From Acrocarpospora macrocephala (lineage in GTDB: Bacteria; Actinomycetota; Actinomycetes; Streptosporangiales; Streptosporangiaceae): a stretch of DNA of 64,000 nucleotides. The position numbers and the translations under genes are program-made. The DNA is taken from positions 33,725-97,724 of the forward strand of contig NZ_BLAE01000023.1 in assembly GCF_009687865.1 (NCBI RefSeq), read 5' to 3'. A model generated the notes under the pieces. That model was not told where the DNA came from, ran no database searches, and was given only the letters and a program-made list of their open reading frames with translations. This document shows, piece by piece, positions 15,970 to 24,139 of the stretch (position 1 is its first letter; the number at the start of each line of letters is the position of its first letter).

Positions 15970-16887
15970 ATGGCGGTCACACGGGCGGACGTGGAGCGGG
16001 CGGCAGATCGGATCGGCGGGTATGTGCTGCGCACGCCCGTCATCGAGGTCGAACCCGGGCGATGGCTCAAGCTGGAATGCCTCCAGCACGCGGGCTCCTT
16101 CAAGGTCAGGGGAGCCTTCAACCGGCTCCTCGGCGCCACCCCGCCCGCCGCCGGGGTACTCTCGGCCAGCGGCGGCAACCACGGCCTCGCGGTCGCCTTC
16201 GCGGCCCGTCGCCTGGGCGTACGCGCGGAGATCTTCGTCCCCGAGGTGTGCGCGCCCGTGAAGATCGCGGGCCTGCGCGCCCTGGGCGCGGAGGTCGTCG
16301 TCGGCGGGGCGATCTACCAGGAAGCCCTCGAAGCCTCCTGGAAACGCGCCGCCGAGACGGGCGCCGTCGAGATCCACGCCTACGACCAGCTCGACGTCGC
16401 CGCCGGTCAGGGCACGGTGGCCCTGGAACTCCTGGACCAGCTCGGCCAGGTGGACACGGTCGTGGTGGCCGTCGGCGGAGGCGGCCTGGTGGCCGGAATC
16501 GTCGCCGGTCTGGACGGCCGGGCCCAGGTGATCGCCGTGGAACCGGAACGTATCCCCACCCTGCACCGGGCCCTGGCCGCGGGCGAGCCCGTCCGCGTCG
16601 AGGTCAGCGGCGTCGGCGCGGACGCCCTCGGCGCGAGCATGCTCGGCCGCATCCCGTACGAGACCGTGGCCGGACGCGTCACCAGCGTCCTGGTCTCCGA
16701 CGAAGCCATCGTCGAAGCCCGCCACGCGCTCTGGCACGAGCACCACATCGCGGTCGAGCACGCGGGCGCGGCGGCCCTGGCCGCCCTCCGCGGCGGGGCC
16801 TACACCCCCGCGCCGGGCGAGCGGGTGGCCGTGATCGTCTGCGGTTCCAACACCGATCCCGCCACCCTGGCCGTCACACGTCGGTGA
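15970..16887 (+). CDS. serine/threonine dehydratase-like PLP enzyme
   Basis: 305 residues of fold-type II PLP enzymes. The Schiff-base lysine is in GSFKVRGAFN, followed by the substrate loop SASGGNHG and the phosphate-binding glycine stretch VAVGGGGLVAGI. It lacks the C-terminal ACT-like regulatory domain of biosynthetic IlvA, so it resembles catabolic dehydratases or a racemase. It would deaminate L-Thr or L-Ser to a 2-oxoacid. It follows the trans-sulfuration enzyme by nine bases. Its last 14 bases overlap the convergent F420 oxidoreductase gene. Confidence 0.85.
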   Translation: MAVTRADVERAADRIGGYVLRTPVIEVEPGRWLKLECLQHAGSFKVRGAFNRLLGATPPAAGVLSASGGNHGLAVAFAARRLGVRAEIFVPEVCAPVKIAGLRALGAEVVVGGAIYQEALEASWKRAAETGAVEIHAYDQLDVAAGQGTVALELLDQLGQVDTVVVAVGGGGLVAGIVAGLDGRAQVIAVEPERIPTLHRALAAGEPVRVEVSGVGADALGASMLGRIPYETVAGRVTSVLVSDEAIVEARHALWHEHHIAVEHAGAAALAALRGGAYTPAPGERVAVIVCGSNTDPATLAVTRR

Positions 16888-17542
16888 CGCGGAGCCCGGC
16901 GTGAGCCTTGTACCGGCGGTTGATCGAGATCAGGTTGGCGGTGAAGGCCTCGATCTGGTGGGCGTTGCGGAGGCGTCCGCCGTAGATGCCGCGGACGCCG
17001 GGGATGCGGGCGGCCAGGGCCTGGACCAGATCCGTGGCCTCGCGGTCGTCGCCCAGGACCAGGACGTCCAGGTCGATGGTGGCGACGGCGGGATCCAGGA
17101 GCAGGACCGCGGACACGTGGTGGAAGGCGGCCACCACCCGGCTTTCCGGCAGCAGCGCCGCCGCCTGCTGGGCCGCGCTGCCCTCCTCGACCGCCAGCGG
17201 GTACGCGCCCTGCTTGTCGAAACCGAGCGGGTTCACGCAGTCCACCACGATCTTCCCGGCCAGCTCCCCGGCCAGGGCCGACACGGTCGCCGCGTGCCCC
17301 TCCCAGGGCACCGCCACGATCACCACGTCGGCCGCCGCCGCGACCGCCGCGTTCTCGCCGCCCTCCACGAGTCCCGCGCCGCTCAGCTCGGCGGCGGCCG
17401 CGTGCGCCCGGTCGGCGTGGCGCGAGCCGATCAGCACCCGGTGCCCGGCCAGGGCGAACCGGTGCGCCAGGCCCTTGCCCTGGTCACCGGTGCCGCCCAG
17501 GATCGCGATCGTCAGTTCCGAAATATCATTCCGCTCAGCCAT
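16874..17542 (-). CDS. npdG: F420H2:NADP+ oxidoreductase (NPDG family)
   Basis: 222 residues. The N-terminal Rossmann domain has the NADP-binding loop ILGGTGDQGKGLAHRF and the IGSRHADRA segment that recognises the 2'-phosphate. It continues with VVIVAVPWEGH and VVDCVNPLGFDKQG, characteristic of F420-dependent NADP reductases. It moves hydride between NADPH and coenzyme F420 in the cytoplasm, feeding F420-dependent enzymes of actinomycetes. The ATG at 17542 lacks a good ribosome site. Tail-to-tail overlap of 14 bases with the dehydratase gene. Confidence 0.87.
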   Translation of the reverse strand: MAERNDISELTIAILGGTGDQGKGLAHRFALAGHRVLIGSRHADRAHAAAAELSGAGLVEGGENAAVAAAADVVIVAVPWEGHAATVSALAGELAGKIVVDCVNPLGFDKQGAYPLAVEEGSAAQQAAALLPESRVVAAFHHVSAVLLLDPAVATIDLDVLVLGDDREATDLVQALAARIPGVRGIYGGRLRNAHQIEAFTANLISINRRYKAHAGLRVTDV

Positions 17543-17589
17543 GGGCTAGATCATGCCAGGCCCCCCACCGGGACCTGTCAGCCGTCCCC

Positions 17590-18738
17590 TCAGCAGTTGC
17601 TGATCGCCGGGAGCCCGAGCACCCGGGAGGCCAGCCAGGCGATCGCGAGCGGGCCGCCCTCGACCGCGCCCAGCACGTGGCTGCTCGCCGGGACCGACGT
17701 CCACAGCACGTTGGCGCCCTTGGCGCAGTACTCGCGCCGCAGCGTGCGGCTGACCGCGATCGGGATGATCTCGTCCCCGGTGCCGTGGTAGACGAACATG
17801 GGCACGGACGGCTTGCTCGCGCCGAGCCGGTTCTCGGCCAGCCTGGCCTGCCAGTCGGGGCGGTGCATCACGTCGGTCGTGGTCAGGTCGGCCAGGTGGC
17901 GGCCGGCCAGCTTGGCTCTGATCTCGTCCACGCAGTCGTCGCGGGCGTCGTCGAACAGGGCCGCGCCCTCGGGGGTGAGGTAGCTCTCCAGGGCGAGCTC
18001 GGGGTAGGCCGCGTCCAGGCCGACGCCCGCCGCCGCGGCCAGGCCGAAGTCGGGGCCGCCGTCCACGTTGTCGGCCACCGCCTGGAGGTCGGCCGGGACT
18101 CCGCCGGCGGCGACGCCCTTGAGTTTGAGCTCAGGGGCGTACGAGGAGTGCAGCTGGGCCGCCCACCCGGCCGACGAGCCGCCCTGCGAGTAGCCCATGA
18201 TCACGACGGGACCGCCCGCCGCCAGGTTCGCGCCCGGGGTTCTGGTCGCCGCCCGGATCGAGTCGAGCACGGCCTGCCCCTGCGAGCGGCCCGCCATGTA
18301 CGTGTGATCGCCCGGCGTGCCGAGCCCTTCGTAGTCGGTCACCGCGACCGCCCAGCCCTTGAGCAGCAGCAGGCTCATGAACGCGAGCTCCAGCTCCGTC
18401 CCGTTGGCCATCGCCTGCGAGGGGGCGCACTGGTCGCCGAGGCCGTGGGTGCCGACCGCGTACCCGGCGACGGGACGTTTCCCGAACGGATAAGACGCCT
18501 TCGGCACCAGCAGCGTGCCGGACACGATGGTGGCGGCGCCGGTCGCGGAGGTCGAGCGGTAGCGCAGGTGCCAGGCCTTGACGGGAACTTCCAGCAGCCG
18601 GCCCGGCGCGAGGTAGACGGTGGTCGGAGTGGCCTCGACGACGTCGCCGGGGGCGGCCGCGGAGGCGGGGGCGGGGACCACGGTTAATAACAGGAGGGAG
18701 CCGATGGCGAGCACGGCGGATCTGACTCGAACGTGCAT
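17590..18738 (-). CDS. secreted lipase/esterase (LIP family)
   Basis: 382 residues with a clear Sec signal peptide (hydrophobic core about 8-22, AxA site near residue 28). The product is probably extracellular. The hydrolase part carries the nucleophile motif GYSQGGSSAG, the acid Asp in HGTGDEIIP and a C-terminal His in SSHVLG. It has the cap region between strands typical of secretory lipases. The C-terminus ends in Cys, which may pair with another exported Cys. It diverges from an unrelated cytoplasmic gene. Confidence 0.88.
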   Translation of the reverse strand: MHVRVRSAVLAIGSLLLLTVVPAPASAAAPGDVVEATPTTVYLAPGRLLEVPVKAWHLRYRSTSATGAATIVSGTLLVPKASYPFGKRPVAGYAVGTHGLGDQCAPSQAMANGTELELAFMSLLLLKGWAVAVTDYEGLGTPGDHTYMAGRSQGQAVLDSIRAATRTPGANLAAGGPVVIMGYSQGGSSAGWAAQLHSSYAPELKLKGVAAGGVPADLQAVADNVDGGPDFGLAAAAGVGLDAAYPELALESYLTPEGAALFDDARDDCVDEIRAKLAGRHLADLTTTDVMHRPDWQARLAENRLGASKPSVPMFVYHGTGDEIIPIAVSRTLRREYCAKGANVLWTSVPASSHVLGAVEGGPLAIAWLASRVLGLPAISNC

Positions 18739-18901
18739 GGTGAGGCCGCCCTTCGTGGCGTCACTACTCGGTGGACGGCGCCGTGAGCTCGATAGTTACC
18801 CGGCAGTAGCCCATGGTCAAGGGGGCACGACCGGGAAAAATGTGACACGTGCCACCGGCAATGTGGCCGAACCCCGCCGCGCGGCCGTGACCTGGGGCAC
18901 G

Positions 18902-19492
18902 ATGGAACGCATGGACGCCGCCGCGGTCAGATTCCTGCGGGAGGCCCTCGCCTCCACCGACTGGGTGGCCCGCACCCGCGAATTCGGCCGCACGCTCCGC
19001 GCCACCCGCTCCCCCGGCGGCCTGCTCCTGGTCGGCACCCCCGACGAGGAACCCTGGCACCTGACCGCGCACCTCAGCGACGAAGCGCGCCTGTCCGGCC
19101 TGGGCCAGCTCGCCCCCACCCTGCTCCGCTGGTCCCCTCCCCTGGACGCCCCCGCCCACCTTCGCGTCGGCCTGGACCGCCTGACCGCCGCCACCCGGGG
19201 CGAAACCCTCTTGGTCGTGGCCGAGGATCAGGCCCCCGTCCCCCTGCTGGAACGCGTCGACGACGCCCGCAGAACCGGCGCCACCATCCTGGCCCTGGAC
19301 GGCGGCGACCCCGATCTCGCGTCCCTGGCCCACGACGCCCTCTCCGTCCCCGAGATCGGCGCCCCGCTCTCCTTCGACGGCGCCCAGCACCTGATCAGCA
19401 TGGCCGCCGCCGAACTCCCGCACCGCGCGTCCCTGCGCGAACGCCTCGCCCGCCTCGCCGACCGGGTGACCGGGCCGCGGACCGCCGACTGA
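18902..19492 (+). CDS. conserved hypothetical protein, SIS-like fold suspected
   Basis: 196 residues from the ATG at 18902 (alternatives: ATG 18911, GTG 18887). Not recognised as a named family. The central stretch reads TLLVVAEDQAPVPLLERVDD, then ARRTGATILALDGGD and a LAHDALSVPE end. This resembles the second half of sugar-isomerase (SIS) domains, where a loop is followed by a helix and a strand ending ALDG. No catalytic residues can be assigned. It diverges from the lipase gene and ends two bases from the convergent LysR gene. Confidence 0.6.
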   Translation: MERMDAAAVRFLREALASTDWVARTREFGRTLRATRSPGGLLLVGTPDEEPWHLTAHLSDEARLSGLGQLAPTLLRWSPPLDAPAHLRVGLDRLTAATRGETLLVVAEDQAPVPLLERVDDARRTGATILALDGGDPDLASLAHDALSVPEIGAPLSFDGAQHLISMAAAELPHRASLRERLARLADRVTGPRTAD

Positions 19493-19494
19493 CC

Positions 19495-20430
19495 TCAGGC
19501 GTCGCTCAGATCGGTGACCCGCTTGGTCAGCCGCGCCGCGGCCTCCCTGAGGGATTCGATGACCACGGCCTGCACGGGGTCGGGCTCGCCGGATTTGGTA
19601 CGGCTCACGCGGGTGAGCGCCTCGATCCGCCGCGACCCGACACCGTGGATGCCGGTGATCACGACATGCCCCTCGGGGACGTCCAGCAGCGCCAGCGAAG
19701 GCACGATCGCGACCCCGTGACCTGCCGAGACCAGGTCCAGGGTGGGCGGGAACTCCGAGATCACGTGCACCCGGCGCGGGGTGAAACCGTGGAACTGGGC
19801 GAGCCGGTCCAGGGCCTGGCCGCAGGCCTGGTGCGGGACACCCGCCACCCAGGGCAGATCGGCCAGGTCGGACACCTCGCCGGGCGGGGCGATGCCCGGC
19901 GGGGCGACGATGCGGTACTCGTCGTCGTAGAGGCGGTGGCGGATCATGGACGGGAGGGCCGGGGTGGGCTGGCTCATGTCGCGCTCGGTGACCATCAGGT
20001 CGACGCCGCCCAGGCGGAGTTCCTGGAGGGCGGGCTGACCGTACAGCTCGTGGATCACGGGGGTGATGAGCGGGTGGCTGCCGGCCAGCTCGGCCAGGGC
20101 GGGGACGAGCAGGTGGCGGATGACGGTGGGGAAGGCGGCGATCGTGACCGGGCCCGCCAGGCGTTCGGTGAAACGGTTGAGCTCGTGCCGGGCCTCGGCG
20201 AGCTGTTCCTCGATGCGCTCGCCGTAGGCGGAGAGCACCCGCCCGGCCGGGGTGACCGAGATCCGGCGCTGGGAGCGGTCGATCAGGGCGATGCCGACCT
20301 CGCGTTCCAGCTGGGCGAGCTGCTGGGAGATCGCCGACGGGGTCAGGTGCAGGGCTTCGGCGGCCTTCATGACGCCGCCCCTGCGGGCGACCTCGTGCAG
20401 AATGCGCAGCCGGCGGGGGTCGATCTCCAT
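19495..20430 (-). CDS. LysR-family transcriptional regulator
   Basis: 311 residues. The N-terminal winged helix-turn-helix covers residues about 3-62 (RRLRILHEVARRGGVMKAAE, HLTPSAISQQLAQLEREVG). The periplasmic-binding-protein-like effector domain starts near residue 90. The gene diverges from a small membrane protein gene with 74 bases between, the usual layout of a LysR regulator and its target. The palindrome ACTTAAGT (20450-20457) in the gap is a candidate binding site. A TAAGCT hexamer lies 8-13 bases before the start, close to leaderless geometry. Confidence 0.9.
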   Translation of the reverse strand: MEIDPRRLRILHEVARRGGVMKAAEALHLTPSAISQQLAQLEREVGIALIDRSQRRISVTPAGRVLSAYGERIEEQLAEARHELNRFTERLAGPVTIAAFPTVIRHLLVPALAELAGSHPLITPVIHELYGQPALQELRLGGVDLMVTERDMSQPTPALPSMIRHRLYDDEYRIVAPPGIAPPGEVSDLADLPWVAGVPHQACGQALDRLAQFHGFTPRRVHVISEFPPTLDLVSAGHGVAIVPSLALLDVPEGHVVITGIHGVGSRRIEALTRVSRTKSGEPDPVQAVVIESLREAAARLTKRVTDLSDA

Positions 20431-20504
20431 ACAGTAGAGCTTACGCTGGACTTAAGTTTTCTTCACTTGCGCTACAGCACTGCACTCCCAGATGATTGAC
20501 ACAA

Positions 20505-20774
20505 ATGTCTACATTTATCACCATTCTTGGCACGGCCGGGGCGATTGCCCTGCTGATCGCATACGGCATGGTCTCCTCGTCGCGGTTGTCCGGCGACGGC
20601 GTCGCGTACCAGGCGATCAATCTGGGCGGGGCGCTCACGCTGGCGATCAACAGCGGGTATCACGGCGCCTGGCCGTCCGCGATCCTCAACGTGATCTGGA
20701 CCGCCATCGGAGCGCTGGCCATCGGAAAGTTCATCGCGAAGCGCGCGGCCGCCCGCGCGGCGAAGGGAGCCTGA
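20505..20774 (+). CDS. small integral membrane protein (CBU_0592-like)
   Basis: 89 residues from the ATG at 20505 (an in-frame TTG at 20496 is also possible). It has three hydrophobic segments (about 4-20, 33-48 and 56-74) and a basic, alanine-rich tail. The AYQAINLGGALTLAINSGYHGAWPSA core resembles the small CBU_0592-type membrane family of unknown function (pattern written here in part; positions 33-58). It is divergent from a LysR regulator that probably controls it. Its last codons and stop lie inside a 16-base tandem repeat. Confidence 0.6.
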   Translation: MSTFITILGTAGAIALLIAYGMVSSSRLSGDGVAYQAINLGGALTLAINSGYHGAWPSAILNVIWTAIGALAIGKFIAKRAAARAAKGA

Positions 20775-20807
20775 CGCGAAAGGAGCCTGACGCGAAAGGA
20801 GCCTGAC
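20766..20807 (+). repeat. 16-base tandem repeat, 2.6 copies, carrying stop codon and ribosome site
   Basis: The unit GGAGCCTGACGCGAAA is repeated at 20766-20781 and 20782-20797, followed by ten bases of a third copy (20798-20807). The first copy contains the TGA stop of the membrane protein gene. Each copy also provides GGAG/AAAGGAG, a good ribosome-binding site. An ATG follows immediately at 20808 but its frame ends after 13 codons. Confidence 0.9.
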
Positions 20808-20817
20808 ATGGTCACGG

Positions 20818-21240
20818 TCAGACGTGGGGCGCCGCGGACATCGCGTTGATGTCGTAGCCGTCCCCGACCACCCGCCAGCCGCGCAGGTCACGGCTGTGCG
20901 GCACGGCCTGAAAGCGGCGGATGCCCTCATGGGCGGCGACGACGGCCAGCCCGGAACCGCGCGCGTCGATCACGGCCTGCTCGGCGTGCCTGGCGGCGCG
21001 GCTCAGGGCCATGGCCACGGCGGCGCCGGTGTCGCCGGTGGCGAGCACCACGAAATCGGTGGGCACACCGTCGACCAGGGCGTCGGGGCGGTTTCCCAGC
21101 CGCCCGCGCGCCCCGGGATCCGCGGCCCCGACGGCGATCACCTCGTGACCGGCCGAGACCAGGAATTCGGCGACCCGTCGTTCGGCGTCGGAAAAACGAC
21201 GAGCCCGCTCGTCCACCTGGCTCAGCCCGCTCTCCCCCAC
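20818..21240 (-). CDS. solo CdiA_C-like (tRNase-fold) protein, active site apparently degenerate
   Basis: 140 residues from the GTG at 21240 (GTG 21216 is an alternative; neither has a clear ribosome site). The order ERRVAEFLVSAGHEVIAVG, then RPDALVDGVPTDFVVL, then HAEQAVIDARGSGL recalls the PD-(D/E)XK-like C-terminal nuclease domain of CdiA toxins (PDxxVDGxxxxFK). The position expected to hold the catalytic Lys (DFK/EFK) is Val here. No secretion domain or immunity gene is adjacent. It may be a decayed or repurposed domain; the family call is tentative. Confidence 0.5.
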   Translation of the reverse strand: MGESGLSQVDERARRFSDAERRVAEFLVSAGHEVIAVGAADPGARGRLGNRPDALVDGVPTDFVVLATGDTGAAVAMALSRAARHAEQAVIDARGSGLAVVAAHEGIRRFQAVPHSRDLRGWRVVGDGYDINAMSAAPHV

Positions 21241-21293
21241 CCATCCAGCTTGGCAGTTAACCGATGGGAATGTCCCCTATTTCCGGTCAAGGA

Positions 21294-21473
21294 TCAGTCG
21301 TCGTCATCGTCCTGGTCCTGGGCCTGCCACGCCTTGTTCCGCTCGGCCGCCGTCTTCAGGGCGTCCGCCGCCTCCACCTCCGAGGCGTACGGACCCATCC
21401 GGTCCTTGTTCGGGCAGCCCTGATCGGGCTCGACGCGCATGTGCTTCAGACAGAACCACCATTGCTCGCTCAC
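21294..21473 (-). CDS. small conserved acidic-tailed protein next to map
   Basis: 59 residues from a GTG at 21473 with a weak GAGG upstream. It starts VSEQWWFCLKHMRVEP, continues GCPNKDRMGPY, and ends in a run of Asp (DQDDDDD). The spaced Cys/His residues (CLKH...GC) could bind a metal. I recall similar ORFs of about 60 residues beside methionine aminopeptidase genes in other actinomycetes, but know no function. The gene diverges from map, the two starts being only 41 bases apart, so the promoters must overlap. Confidence 0.65.
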   Translation of the reverse strand: MSEQWWFCLKHMRVEPDQGCPNKDRMGPYASEVEAADALKTAAERNKAWQAQDQDDDDD

Positions 21474-21502
21474 GACCTCATCTTGCCCCGTCAGGGCACA
21501 AC

Positions 21503-21508
21503 TAGACT
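21503..21508 (+). promoter_or_regulatory. leaderless -10 (TAGACT) of map
   Basis: TAGACT ends seven bases before the ATG at 21515. The six intervening bases (TGCCCC) contain no ribosome-binding site. This is leaderless geometry, as seen for nadE and others in the window. No clear -35. Confidence 0.5.
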
Positions 21509-21514
21509 TGCCCC

Positions 21515-22363
21515 ATGACGACGCTGCTGCGCCCGGGGCGGATCTCACCCACCCGGAAGGTTCCCGCCCACATCGAGCGCCCGGAATATGTGGGCAAGCC
21601 GGAGCCCAAGCGCGGCGAATCAGACGTGCAGACCGCGGAGACCATCGAGCGCATGCGGATCGCGGGCCGGCTCGCGGCGCAGGCCCTGGCCGAAGTCGGC
21701 AAGCACGTGGCGCCCGGGATCACCACCGACGAACTCGACCGGATCGGCCACGAGTTCCTCTGCGACCACGACGCCTACCCGTCCACCCTGGGCTACCGCG
21801 GCTACCCGAAGTCCCTGTGCACCTCGATCAACGAGGTCATCTGCCACGGCATCCCCGACGACACGGTGCTGCGGGACGGCGACATCGTCAACGTGGACAT
21901 CACCGCCTACATCGGCGGCGTGCACGGGGACACCGACGCCACCTACCTGGTCGGCGACGTGGACGAGGAGTCCCGCCTGCTGGTCGAGCGCACCCGCGAG
22001 GCCACCAACCGCGCGATCAAGGCCGTCGCCCCCGGCCGCCAGCTCAACATCGTCGGCCGCGTCATCGAGGCCTACGCCAAACGTTTCGGCTACGGCGTGG
22101 TCCGCGACTTCACCGGCCACGGCATCGCCCGTTCCTTCCACTCCGGCCTGATCGTCCCCCACTACGACGACCCCTCCCTGGCCGTCACCCTGGTCCCCGG
22201 CATGACCTTCACCATCGAGCCCATGCTCACCCTCGGCACCATCGACTACGAGATCTGGCCCGACCGCTGGACCGCCGTCACCAAGGACGGCAAACGCACC
22301 GCCCAGTTCGAGCACACCATCCTGGTCACCGAAACCGGCCACGAGATCCTGACCCTGCCGTAG
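21515..22363 (+). CDS. map: type I methionine aminopeptidase
   Basis: 282 residues; removes the initiator Met from nascent proteins in the cytoplasm. The metal ligands of the pita-bread fold are visible: His in EVICHGIP, Asp in [18 protein letters not shown] (two Asp), His in [11 protein letters not shown], Glu in FTIEPM and the final Glu in QFEHTILVT. The N-terminal extension of about 40 residues contains PEYVGKPEP, as in the long actinobacterial MetAP1 form. It is expressed from a likely leaderless promoter. Confidence 0.97.
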   Translation: MTTLLRPGRISPTRKVPAHIERPEYVGKPEPKRGESDVQTAETIERMRIAGRLAAQALAEVGKHVAPGITTDELDRIGHEFLCDHDAYPSTLGYRGYPKSLCTSINEVICHGIPDDTVLRDGDIVNVDITAYIGGVHGDTDATYLVGDVDEESRLLVERTREATNRAIKAVAPGRQLNIVGRVIEAYAKRFGYGVVRDFTGHGIARSFHSGLIVPHYDDPSLAVTLVPGMTFTIEPMLTLGTIDYEIWPDRWTAVTKDGKRTAQFEHTILVTETGHEILTLP

Positions 22364-22379
22364 TCCGGCCGCCGGAATT

Positions 22380-22404
22380 CAACAGCCGGCCTCCTTCGCG
22401 CGTG
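22380..22404 (+). promoter_or_regulatory. candidate ECF-type promoter before the sigma gene
   Basis: CAAC (22380-22383) and CGTG (22401-22404) are 17 bases apart. This resembles the -35/-10 core of ECF SigE-type promoters, which would make the sigma gene autoregulated. Matches this short are weak evidence. Confidence 0.3.
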
Positions 22405-22435
22405 TTCCATGCGACAGATCAAGGAGGCTCGGCTG

Positions 22436-22936
22436 GTGAATGATGATCACCTTTTCGCGAAGTTCGTCGCGGAATCGGGCGACGCGCTCCTGCGCTACGG
22501 CTTCGTGCTGAGTGGCAACCCCCACGACGCGGCCGACCTGACCCAGGAGGCGCTGATCCGGCTGCACCGCGTCTGGCCCCGGGTCCAGCGGACCCGCGAC
22601 CCGGTGAGCTACAGCCGGATGATCATGACACGGCTGCACATCAGCGCATGGCGCCGGCGCCGGCGCGAACACCTGGCCTGGGACCCGCCCGAACGCGGCG
22701 TCCTCGACACGTTGCCCTCCGATTCGGAACGGGAGCTGTGGCACGCGCTCGCGGGCCTGCCCCGCAAACAGCGAGCCGTGCTCGTGCTGCGCTTCTACGA
22801 GGACCTGACCGACCCGGAGATCGCCCAGCTGCTGGGCATCTCCCGGGGCACCGTCCGCAGCCACGCCTCGCTCGGCCTGAGCAGGCTTCGCTCCGCCGTA
22901 GACCTTCGCCCCGCCACGAATGGAGATCGCTCATGA
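22436..22936 (+). CDS. ECF RNA polymerase sigma factor (SigE-like family)
   Basis: 166 residues. The sigma-70 region 2 helix reads DAADLTQEALIRLHRVW. Region 4 reads LPRKQRAVLVLRFYEDLTD then EIAQLLGISRGTVRSHASLG. The start chosen is the GTG at 22436, eight bases after AAGGAGG; an ATG at 22409 precedes that site. The stop overlaps the next start (ATGA at 22933-22936), so the pair is translationally coupled. The downstream protein with one membrane segment is the likely regulatory partner. Signal and regulon unknown. Confidence 0.9.
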   Translation: MNDDHLFAKFVAESGDALLRYGFVLSGNPHDAADLTQEALIRLHRVWPRVQRTRDPVSYSRMIMTRLHISAWRRRRREHLAWDPPERGVLDTLPSDSERELWHALAGLPRKQRAVLVLRFYEDLTDPEIAQLLGISRGTVRSHASLGLSRLRSAVDLRPATNGDRS

Positions 22937-24084
22937 GCGACGAACTCGAAACCGGGCTGCGCGCGACACTCGGGCACGCGGCCCAAGGCGCGCCGATGCT
23001 GCCGAGCGGCCTGGCGGCCCAGCTGATCACCCGTTCGCGGCGGCGCAGGACGCACGCGCGAGCGGTGGTCGCGGGCCTGGCCCTCGCCGCGGTGGCCGTG
23101 CCGGTGGGTCTGGTGGCGGGGGACCGCCCCGGCGGAGACGTCAGCACCGCCACCGCCGCCACGACGCCGCCCGAGACCGCTCCCCGGCGTCAGGACCTCT
23201 ACGAGCTGGCCATGAAGGACCTCACGCCGCTGGGTGACCGGCTGGCCGTCCAGGACCCCGGAGAGGGCCTCGCGATGCTGCTGTGGTTCGCCAGGAACGA
23301 GAAGGGCGACACGCTCTTCTGCACGGCCAGCCAGTCCCGGTCCGGCGCAGGCGCCTACGGCTGCAATGAGCCGGACGAGGAGAGCATGCCGACGGTCGTG
23401 GGCTCGACCAACCTGATCGCGGAGAAGGTGCTGTACTACGGCCTCACCAAGAGCGAGGTGACAGCCGTCACCACGCTCGTCGCCGGCGGCGACAAGATCC
23501 CCGGCAAGGTCGAACATCCGGCGGGCACGCCATGGGCCATCTGGACCGCGACCATCCCCCGCACGACCAGAATCGACGCTTTCGAATTCACCGATGCCCA
23601 GGGCCAGGTGACGGAGCGAAAAAAGGAGTACGGCCGCCTGAGCGAAGAGTTCACCGCCGAGCCGGTGGGCCCCGCCGCGACGCTGCCGCACGACCTGGTG
23701 GCCACCCTCGTGAAAACCCCCGATGAGACGCTGATCTGGCGGCTCGACGGCAACGTGATCGGCCAGCACCTGGTCAGGGCGAAGGACCTGCTGACGAACA
23801 TGGGCGGCGACCGGTACCCGGTGTCGATGCAGGACCGAGGCGCCCACTGGTTCGGCATCACCGAGTCGCGGACGGCCCGGGTGGACATGATCGCCCCCGA
23901 CGGCACGGCCTCGACCGCCGCCACCCGGCCCAACCCGTGGAACATCGACGTACGCCTGTTCTCCGGCGTCCACCAGCGCACGAAGGACATCTACGCCGAA
24001 GGCTTCGAGCTGGTCGGCTACGACGAGGCGGGCACCGTGCTCTGGCGCGAGTCCCAGCCCGCGGTGACCCCGCTCTGGCGCTGA
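22933..24084 (+). CDS. membrane-anchored partner of the ECF sigma factor, putative anti-sigma
   Basis: 383 residues. A short cytoplasmic N-terminus of about 38 residues ends in an Arg-rich stop (RSRRRRTHAR). One transmembrane helix follows (about 43-60), then a large extracytoplasmic domain rich in Thr, with two Cys (DTLFC...YGC). I do not recognise the outer domain. The ATGA overlap with the sigma gene and the inside-TM-outside layout fit a transmembrane anti-sigma or sensor subunit. No zinc HxxxCxxC motif is present, so it is not a classical ZAS protein. Confidence 0.65.
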   Translation: MSDELETGLRATLGHAAQGAPMLPSGLAAQLITRSRRRRTHARAVVAGLALAAVAVPVGLVAGDRPGGDVSTATAATTPPETAPRRQDLYELAMKDLTPLGDRLAVQDPGEGLAMLLWFARNEKGDTLFCTASQSRSGAGAYGCNEPDEESMPTVVGSTNLIAEKVLYYGLTKSEVTAVTTLVAGGDKIPGKVEHPAGTPWAIWTATIPRTTRIDAFEFTDAQGQVTERKKEYGRLSEEFTAEPVGPAATLPHDLVATLVKTPDETLIWRLDGNVIGQHLVRAKDLLTNMGGDRYPVSMQDRGAHWFGITESRTARVDMIAPDGTASTAATRPNPWNIDVRLFSGVHQRTKDIYAEGFELVGYDEAGTVLWRESQPAVTPLWR

Positions 24085-24106
24085 CCGGACCGCGGTGAAC
24101 GGCAGG

Positions 24107-24139
24107 ACCGGCTCCCCCGGATCAGGAGGAGCCGGTTTT
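24107..24139 (+). terminator. hairpin terminator of the sigma operon
   Basis: Nine-base-pair stem ACCGGCTCC (24107-24115) / GGAGCCGGT (24128-24136), 12-base loop, followed by TTTTG. It lies 22 bases past the stop of the sigma partner gene. It extends into the last codons of the convergent copper gene, so the two 3' ends share this structure. Confidence 0.6.

Noticed and set aside
14385..16904. Very long plus-strand frame overlapping the MocR, lyase and dehydratase genes
   Set aside because: Arg/Gly/Pro/Ala-rich out-of-frame reading of well-supported enzymes; typical GC-rich artefact.
20808..20849. 13-codon ORF after the tandem repeat
   Set aside because: Has a good ribosome site but is too short and overlaps the opposite gene's end; treated as a remnant, not a gene.
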